Source: CAWCTB01 sp963798275 (GTDB lineage Bacteria; Acidobacteriota; Terriglobia; Terriglobales; Acidobacteriaceae). Taken from it: 22,089 nucleotides of DNA. The notes below the pieces were generated by a model. That model was not told the DNA's origin. It ran no database searches and saw nothing but the letters and a program-made list of their open reading frames with translations. The DNA is taken from assembly GCA_963798275.1 (NCBI GenBank), contig CAWCTB010000050.1, positions 1 to 22,089 on the forward strand, given 5' to 3'. How positions within the stretch are numbered: the first letter of the stretch is position 1; each line of letters opens with the position of its first letter. Made by a program: the position numbers and the translations under genes. Shown one piece after another: positions 1-5,194 of the stretch.

Positions 1-338
1 AGCGGATTGCTGACACCCGATCCGGTCAGCCCGCCGCAAGATCTACGGTCGGTTCGAACAGTAGTTGGCAGAGCACGCGAAGGGCTTCAAAGCCTCGCGA
101 GCCGCTGACATGTTCTGAGCCAATATTCTGGACTTCCTAAGAGCCGCCGATAATCTTCAACGGCAGGGGATCAATCCCGGCAAGCGTGGCCTCCGGAGTC
201 TTGTGTCGGATTCCAGCCCTGAAGAAGGTGGCGGGCAGCCGGATTTCCATGGCGCCGGGCTCAGGGAAATCCTCGCCAGAAGAGGGGGCGTTTGTTGAAT
301 GGAGCAAGAGCAGAGATACCGCAGAAGGAAGGCATAAG
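1..338. other. Left-edge stretch without a supported gene
   Basis: No recognisable protein is encoded here. Plus frame 2 is open from 119 to a TGA at 296-298 (about 59 codons) but has no convincing start or ribosome binding site. It could be the 3' remnant of a gene lying to the left, possibly frameshifted, since a TGA at 116-118 interrupts the same frame. The plus frame of the 5S gene is also open back to 186, but that extension has no family similarity. A purine-rich Shine-Dalgarno for the 5S gene lies at about 323-332. Confidence 0.4.
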
Positions 339-1847
339 ATGGCACGCATCATTGAAGTGACCGAGCTAGTCCTGCGAGATGCGCAGCAGAGCCTTCTGGA
401 AACCAGCGTGGCGATCGAAGACTTGATTCCTGCCGGTGAGGACCTGGACGAGGCAGGCTACTGGTCATTGGAATGCTGGGGCGGAGCATCCTTCGATTCG
501 TGCATTCGTTTCCTCAACGAAGATCCGTGGGAGCGCTTGCGGGCGTATCGGAAGCTGCTGCCGCACGCCCGGCTGCAAATGCTGCTCCGCGGACAGAATC
601 TGCTCTCGTACCGCAATTTTGACGATTCGCTGGTCAGCCGCTTCGTCGACAAGGCAGCCGTGAACGGCATCGATGTCTTTCGGATCTACGACGCGTTGAA
701 CGACGTCCGGAACTTAAAGACCAGCGTTGAGGCAGTCCGAAAAGCGGGCAAGCATGCGCAAGGCGCCATCTGCTACGCTCCGACGCCGACGGACAGCATG
801 AGCTTCTTTGCCGAAACCGCGCAGCAGTTGCGCGAGATGGGTTGCGACTCGATTTGCATTCGCGACACCGGCGGTCTTCTTAAGCCAAAAGCTGCCTACG
901 ACCTGGTCAAGGGTATCAAGGACAAGTGCGGCCAGGACACGATGGTTGCCGTCCACACTCATTCGACGACTGGGGTGACCATGGTCTCGCTGATGAAGGC
1001 CATCGAGGCGGGTTGCGACATCGTGGACACGGCCATCAGCTCTTTGGCCTTCGGCCGGGGACATAACCCGACGGAGAGCCTGGTAGAAATGCTGGAGGGC
1101 TTGGGATACGAAACCCGATTGGACATGGAAAGGTTGCTCCGCGTGAAGCGCCACATGACAGTGGTGCGTCCGCTTTACCAGGAGTTCGTCAAAGAACCAC
1201 TCGGGGTGGAGACCGAGATCTTTGCGAGCCAGATACCAGCGGCGATGATTTCCACCATCGCATGTCAACTCAACGGTCAAGGTGCGGGCGAGTTCCTGCC
1301 GGAAGTATTGGCGGAAGTCCAGAACGTGCGCAAAGATGCAGGCTATCCGGCTTTGGTCAATCCGGCGGGGCCAATCGTCGGGACACAGGCGATCTTCAAC
1401 GTCTTACAGGGCAAGTACACGGTGATCACGAGCGAGTTTGCGGATTTGATACTGGGCTACTATGGCCGAGCTGTTGGCGAGAAGAACCCGGAAGTGCTGA
1501 GCGCGGCGGCAAACCGGGTGGCCAAGCCAGCGATTACATGCCGTCCGGCGGACCTGCTGGAACCGGAGTGGCCGCGCCTGCGGTCGGAAGCGATGTTACA
1601 GCCGGGCTGCAATGGGACAGACGAGGACGTATTGACTTATGCGATGTTTCCCGAGGTCGCCTCAGAATTTTTTAAGCGACGGGGCGACAACAAGAAGGTG
1701 ATTGCCCGGGAACCGCTGACCTCAGCTCCGACCACGTCAGACAAAGATTTTCGTGGCGCAGTTGGTCCTGAACTGGCGTCTCCGGTCAGCTATTTTGTGA
1801 CGATTAACGGGAAGGAACATAAAGTCAGTATACGGCCGCTCAAATAG
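339..1847 (+). CDS. Transcarboxylase 5S-like subunit (oxaloacetate/pyruvate carboxyltransferase domain)
   Basis: This 502-residue protein aligns without gaps, from memory, to the Propionibacterium methylmalonyl-CoA carboxyltransferase 5S subunit (about 505 aa) across the TIM barrel and the C-terminal biotin-carrier-binding region. The family moves a carboxyl group between oxaloacetate/pyruvate and biotin on a carrier. Metal ligands Asp14 (in LVLRDAQQS), His206 and His208 (in HTHSTTG) are present. The lysine that is carbamylated and bridges the metal in 5S (Lys184 there) is Arg175 here, in ICIRDTGGLLKP, and the following Met is Thr177. The start at 339 is chosen over 186 because GAAGGAAGG lies just upstream and the family N-terminus begins here. 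It leads a four-gene operon; the 12S-like gene starts 53 bp downstream. OadA or pyruvate carboxylase subunit B is an alternative name, but the 12S and 1.3S neighbours favour transcarboxylase. Confidence 0.92.
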   Translation: MARIIEVTELVLRDAQQSLLETSVAIEDLIPAGEDLDEAGYWSLECWGGASFDSCIRFLNEDPWERLRAYRKLLPHARLQMLLRGQNLLSYRNFDDSLVSRFVDKAAVNGIDVFRIYDALNDVRNLKTSVEAVRKAGKHAQGAICYAPTPTDSMSFFAETAQQLREMGCDSICIRDTGGLLKPKAAYDLVKGIKDKCGQDTMVAVHTHSTTGVTMVSLMKAIEAGCDIVDTAISSLAFGRGHNPTESLVEMLEGLGYETRLDMERLLRVKRHMTVVRPLYQEFVKEPLGVETEIFASQIPAAMISTIACQLNGQGAGEFLPEVLAEVQNVRKDAGYPALVNPAGPIVGTQAIFNVLQGKYTVITSEFADLILGYYGRAVGEKNPEVLSAAANRVAKPAITCRPADLLEPEWPRLRSEAMLQPGCNGTDEDVLTYAMFPEVASEFFKRRGDNKKVIAREPLTSAPTTSDKDFRGAVGPELASPVSYFVTINGKEHKVSIRPLK

Positions 1848-1900
1848 TGAAAAGCGGTGGGGTCAAGGGTGGGACGGCCAGCGGGCACGAGGAGATATCG

Positions 1901-3475
1901 ATGGCGACAGAAGCGGCGAAAATCACCGGCAAGACCATGAAGGAGCGCATCGCGGAGCTGCGTAAGTTACGCACCAAGATCGAGCAGGGCGGAGGCGTGC
2001 AGCGACTGCAGAAGCAGCGTGACGCGGGGAAGCTAACCGCGCGGGAGCGCGTGGAAAAGCTGGTGGATCGCAGCAGCTTTCGCGAGATAGGTCTTTTCGC
2101 CAACCATCGCGCCAGCCTGTTTGGTATGGCAGACAAGGAACTGCCGGCGGATGGAGTGGTCACGGGTTGCGCAACGGTGGATCGTCGGCTGATTCATCTC
2201 GCCAGCCAGGACTTTACGGTTGCGGGCGGGGCAGCCGGCGAGGTGCACTGCGCCAAGATCGTCGAGATGATGCAGCTCTCGATGAAAACCGGAAGTCCGT
2301 TCGTCTTCATCAATGATTCCGGCGGTGCACGAGTGCAGGAAGGCATCGACAGCCTGGCTGGCTATGCCAGCGTGTTCTACAACAACACCATGCTCTCTGG
2401 CATTGTGCCGCAGATTTCCATTATTTGCGGTCCCTGTGCGGGCGGCGCAGCCTATAGTCCGGCGTTGACCGACTTCATCATTCAAACCAGAAAGGCGCAG
2501 ATGTTCATCACCGGTCCGCAGGTCATCAAGCAGGTGACCGGCGAACAGGTGACGGCGGACCAATTGGGCGGACCTGCAGCGCAAATGAACCGCTCCGGGG
2601 TGGTTCACCTCATTGCTGACGACGATGAGGGAGCGCTGTCTCTGTGCCGGCGATTGCTGAGTTTCCTGCCGTCGAACAACCTGGAGGACCCTCCCCGCTT
2701 GCCCCACAGCGCTGCCATAGAGACCGACCTCGAGTTGAACGAGATTGTCCCGGTGGAGTCGAAGGTCGCTTACGACATTCGCGCGGTAATCGTCCGTCTT
2801 TTAGACCACCTGGATTTCTTTGAGATACAGCCCGGCTTTGCCGCGAATGTGGTGATTGGTTTCGGCAGAATTCAAGGGCGCTCGGTGGGCATCGTGGCCA
2901 ATCAACCCGACGTCATGGCCGGCGCCCTCGACATCGATGCGTCCGATAAGGTGGCCCGCTTCGTACGCTTTTGCAACGCGTTTAACATTCCCTTGCTGAC
3001 GCTGGTCGACGTGCCTGGTTTCCTGCCGGGCGTGGAACAAGAGTACGACGGCATTATCCGGCACGGGGCAAAGATCCTGTTTGCCTACTCGGCGGCCACG
3101 GTACCGAAGATAACCGTGGTCCTGCGCAAAGCGTATGGTGGCGCTTATATCGGCATGTGCTGCAAAAACCTGGGAGCGGACCGGGTGGTCGCATGGCCTA
3201 CTGCTGAAATCGCGGTCATGGGAGCCGAAGGCGCGGCGGAAATCGTATTTCGGCGCGAGATCGATTCGGCGGAAGACAAGGTGCAGCGGCGGGACGAGCT
3301 AATCGAGCTCTACCGCAGCACGTTTGCTAACCCTTATGTGTCGGCTCGCCGCCGGTTGATCGACGATGTGATTGAACCTTCCGAAACCAGAAAATACCTG
3401 GCGGACGCGCTGGAAGCTTTGCACACCAAGCGCGAACTTCGTCCGCCCAAGAAGCACGGGCTCATTCCGCTCTGA
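1901..3475 (+). CDS. Transcarboxylase 12S-like / propionyl-CoA carboxylase beta-type acyl-CoA carboxyltransferase subunit
   Basis: The 524-residue protein matches the usual length of the 12S subunit and of acyl-CoA carboxylase beta subunits. It contains two crotonase-like halves. Both acyl-CoA oxyanion regions are visible: SGGARVQEG in the first half and YGGAYIGM in the second, followed by the family stretch WPTAEIAVMGAEGAAEIVFR. It should transfer the carboxyl group between biotin and an acyl-CoA (propionyl-CoA/methylmalonyl-CoA, or acetyl-CoA/malonyl-CoA). The frame is open back to 1847, but the ATG at 1901 has a good ACGAGGAG Shine-Dalgarno and yields the family length. The next gene starts 13 bp after its stop. 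No biotin carboxylase gene is in the operon, which supports a transcarboxylase rather than an ATP-dependent carboxylase, unless that subunit is encoded elsewhere. Confidence 0.92.
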   Translation: MATEAAKITGKTMKERIAELRKLRTKIEQGGGVQRLQKQRDAGKLTARERVEKLVDRSSFREIGLFANHRASLFGMADKELPADGVVTGCATVDRRLIHLASQDFTVAGGAAGEVHCAKIVEMMQLSMKTGSPFVFINDSGGARVQEGIDSLAGYASVFYNNTMLSGIVPQISIICGPCAGGAAYSPALTDFIIQTRKAQMFITGPQVIKQVTGEQVTADQLGGPAAQMNRSGVVHLIADDDEGALSLCRRLLSFLPSNNLEDPPRLPHSAAIETDLELNEIVPVESKVAYDIRAVIVRLLDHLDFFEIQPGFAANVVIGFGRIQGRSVGIVANQPDVMAGALDIDASDKVARFVRFCNAFNIPLLTLVDVPGFLPGVEQEYDGIIRHGAKILFAYSAATVPKITVVLRKAYGGAYIGMCCKNLGADRVVAWPTAEIAVMGAEGAAEIVFRREIDSAEDKVQRRDELIELYRSTFANPYVSARRRLIDDVIEPSETRKYLADALEALHTKRELRPPKKHGLIPL

Positions 3476-3488
3476 ACCAGGTGGGATC

Positions 3489-3947
3489 ATGAACTTACTG
3501 ATGGTTGCAGTGGTGATCGCAGGATGGCTGGCTGTGTATCTCAGCTCGCGAAGTATGCTGAGGCGTACGGCCGCGCAACTGCGATACGAGTTTCAAGAGC
3601 AATTAAACGCGCTGTCGGCAACCGTCAAGGCTTCGGGGCAACGGACGACGGAGGCGCCAGTCACAGTTGTTCCTATAGCCGCGCCTTCGACGAAAACCCA
3701 AGTCGTAGAGGCGAGGCCGTCGCCGGCAGAAACGATGCTAACCGCTGCAGATACCGTTCCCGTGGTCGAGGAGGTTGATTCTGAAACTCTTGCGGTGATG
3801 GCCGCAACATTTACCGCATACCTCGGAAAAAAAGTGCGGGTTCGCTCCGCGAGGGCCTTGCAGGCGCCATACGCCAGCAACCCGTGGGCACGGCAGGGAC
3901 GGGTCATGGTGCAGGCATCGCACAACCTTGGCCAACGAGAGCGCTAG
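3489..3947 (+). CDS. OadG/MmdD-like small membrane subunit of the carboxyltransferase complex
   Basis: This 152-residue protein has one N-terminal membrane segment (about residues 3-20, MNLLMVAVVIAGWLAVYL), a charged helix that may be coiled coil (about 24-48), a Pro/Ala/Thr-rich linker (about 52-92) and a conserved-looking C-terminal segment with AYLGKKVRVRSAR and NPWARQGRVMVQASHNL. This architecture and the W-x-x-x-GR ending resemble the gamma/delta subunits of sodium-pump decarboxylases, which hold the complex together at the membrane. Its position between the 12S-like and biotin-carrier genes supports that role. The ATG at 3489 is preceded by AGGTGG and sits 13 bp after the 12S-like stop. 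The integral-membrane beta subunit that pumps sodium is not in the window. Family assignment rests on topology and context more than strong identity. Confidence 0.6.
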   Translation: MNLLMVAVVIAGWLAVYLSSRSMLRRTAAQLRYEFQEQLNALSATVKASGQRTTEAPVTVVPIAAPSTKTQVVEARPSPAETMLTAADTVPVVEEVDSETLAVMAATFTAYLGKKVRVRSARALQAPYASNPWARQGRVMVQASHNLGQRER

Positions 3948-4019
3948 TCAGTCAGGAGAGGCCGCCAAGGTCATCTGGTGCAGGGGAGCGAACCTAGCGA
4001 ACCTGGAGAGGAGCGATCG

Positions 4020-4412
4020 ATGAAAGTGCAGATCGTGATTGACGGCCGCACGTACGAAGCGGAGATCGAGGTCTCTGAGGAGGACTCCTCACCCCGGACG
4101 CAAGGCAACATTCCCGCGCCCGCGACCGCGACGATTCAGTCCACCGTGCTTCGCACGCCTCCCAAACCAGGGGCTTCTTCCGATCCGGGGGTTGACGAGT
4201 TGAAGGTGTGCCGGAGTCCGGTGGCCGGGATCATCGTTCGTGTCAATGTCAGCGCGGGGCAGCAGTTGCAGGTGAATGATCTGATGGTGGTGCTGGAAGC
4301 GATGAAGATGGAAACCAAAGTGACCGCACCGCTTGCGGGAAAGCTTAAATCAGTCAAGGTGGCGCCCGGCGAAGCGGTCAAGGTCAACCAAATCCTGGTC
4401 GACTTCGAATAG
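4020..4412 (+). CDS. Biotinyl carrier protein, transcarboxylase 1.3S-like
   Basis: The 130-residue protein has a short N-terminal segment (MKVQIVIDGRTYEAEIEV), a Pro/Thr/Ser-rich linker (about 22-58) and a C-terminal biotinyl domain (about 60-130). The biotinylation site is Lys96 in LEAMKMETKV, and the following TAPLAGKLKSVKVAPGEAV is typical of the domain. Biotin on Lys96 would shuttle carboxyl groups between the 5S-like and 12S-like subunits. The ATG at 4020 follows GGAGAGGAGCG; an in-frame upstream extension to 3978 looks like untranslated leader. It is the last gene of the operon and is followed by a small hairpin. Confidence 0.93.
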   Translation: MKVQIVIDGRTYEAEIEVSEEDSSPRTQGNIPAPATATIQSTVLRTPPKPGASSDPGVDELKVCRSPVAGIIVRVNVSAGQQLQVNDLMVVLEAMKMETKVTAPLAGKLKSVKVAPGEAVKVNQILVDFE

Positions 4413-4418
4413 ACATTA

Positions 4419-4436
4419 ATCTGGGCGAATCCAGAT
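4419..4436. terminator. Small hairpin after the carboxyltransferase operon
   Basis: ATCTGG and CCAGAT form a perfect 6-bp stem around a 6-nt loop, 6 bp after the carrier-gene stop and between converging genes. There is no T-run, so it is at most a weak or Rho-assisted terminator. Confidence 0.3.
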
Positions 4437-4470
4437 GGCGGGGAAATCGCGCCGCCGCGGAGTAGCCGCT

Positions 4471-4839
4471 TCATCCGTAGTTGATCGGGTGCCTCTGGAG
4501 CCAACGTTCATCGCGGACTCCACGCATGTTCTTAAGCGCCGAACGGGCCATGCTATCCGAGACGTCGCGGGTCTTCCAGATGAACGCCGCACAAAACCCG
4601 ATCGCACCACCAGCTACCCCGTAAGCAGCGGTTCTTGTAAGTTGTCCGCGGCGGCCTCTGAGGTAAGAACGCAGAAGACCTGCGCACGTCCCGATCGCAG
4701 CGAGTGCCAGGGAGGCGCAGGCAGATTGAGTCAGCGCTTCCGCCAGGCGCTGTTCGTCCATCTGCGCTCGGCGAGCGCTGCGCAGTCCGGAAAGACCGGA
4801 AGCAACCAGCCTGCGGCCATAACGAATACTTTGTTTCAC
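4471..4839 (-). CDS. Small membrane protein of unknown function
   Basis: I do not recognise this 122-residue protein. It has a basic N-terminus, a first hydrophobic segment (about residues 39-58, ACASLALAAIGTCAGLL), a short basic loop (LRGRRGQ) and a second Gly/Ala-rich hydrophobic segment (about 70-87, YGVAGGAIGFCAAFIW), then a polar tail. Two transmembrane helices with both ends in the cytoplasm are plausible. The start is a GTG at 4837-4839 preceded by a good GAGG Shine-Dalgarno about 7 nt upstream, which favours a real gene. It converges on the carboxyltransferase operon and diverges from the ketoacyl synthase-reductase fusion gene. Confidence 0.6.
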   Translation of the reverse strand: MKQSIRYGRRLVASGLSGLRSARRAQMDEQRLAEALTQSACASLALAAIGTCAGLLRSYLRGRRGQLTRTAAYGVAGGAIGFCAAFIWKTRDVSDSMARSALKNMRGVRDERWLQRHPINYG

Positions 4840-4917
4840 GGATCAACCTCGTTTGATTCGATGAACATCCCGTAACTTCGGTTCCTGCTATCTTCCGGCG
4901 CCTTGCAGGCCCGGCAA

Positions 4918-4946
4918 TGGACAAACCTGCCACCTACTAGCATAAT
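4918..4946 (+). promoter_or_regulatory. Sigma-70-type promoter upstream of the ketoacyl synthase-reductase fusion
   Basis: TGGACA (4918-4923) and CATAAT (4941-4946) are separated by exactly 17 bp, each one base off consensus. Transcription would start near 4953, giving an untranslated leader of about 240 nt before the ATG at 5195. That leader contains two copies of CGTCACAG (near 4980 and 5005) and no supported gene. The divergent small membrane gene starts at 4839, so the rest of 4840-5194 is promoter and leader space. Confidence 0.5.
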
Positions 4947-5194
4947 GCTTCCAGGGTGCGCGATCCCGAACTGCGATCTGCGTCACAGTTTGCGCCTCGT
5001 TTCGTCACAGCGTCCTGTTCATGCGAAACCGTACTCTTTCACCAGAGACAACGCGACGTAAAACAGGTTCAAATTTACCCCCACGGTGACGGCACACAGG
5101 CTTTCGAGATTCGCGAGATGACGAGTGGCCAAAACTTGTGGAAGTGGACGCGGTAGCCGATGCTCGGCGCTAACCAGTCCCAGGAAGATTGCCA

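Noticed and set aside
186..338. Longer N-terminus for the 5S-like gene
   Set aside because: The frame is open, but the extension lacks family similarity and the ATG at 339 has a strong Shine-Dalgarno and matches the 5S start.
339..4412. Sodium-translocating decarboxylase
   Set aside because: The OadG-like gene suggests it, but the multi-helix beta subunit required for sodium transport is not present in the window.
4956..5156. 66-codon ORF in the leader of the fusion gene
   Set aside because: GTG start without a ribosome binding site, no domain, and it occupies the predicted untranslated leader.
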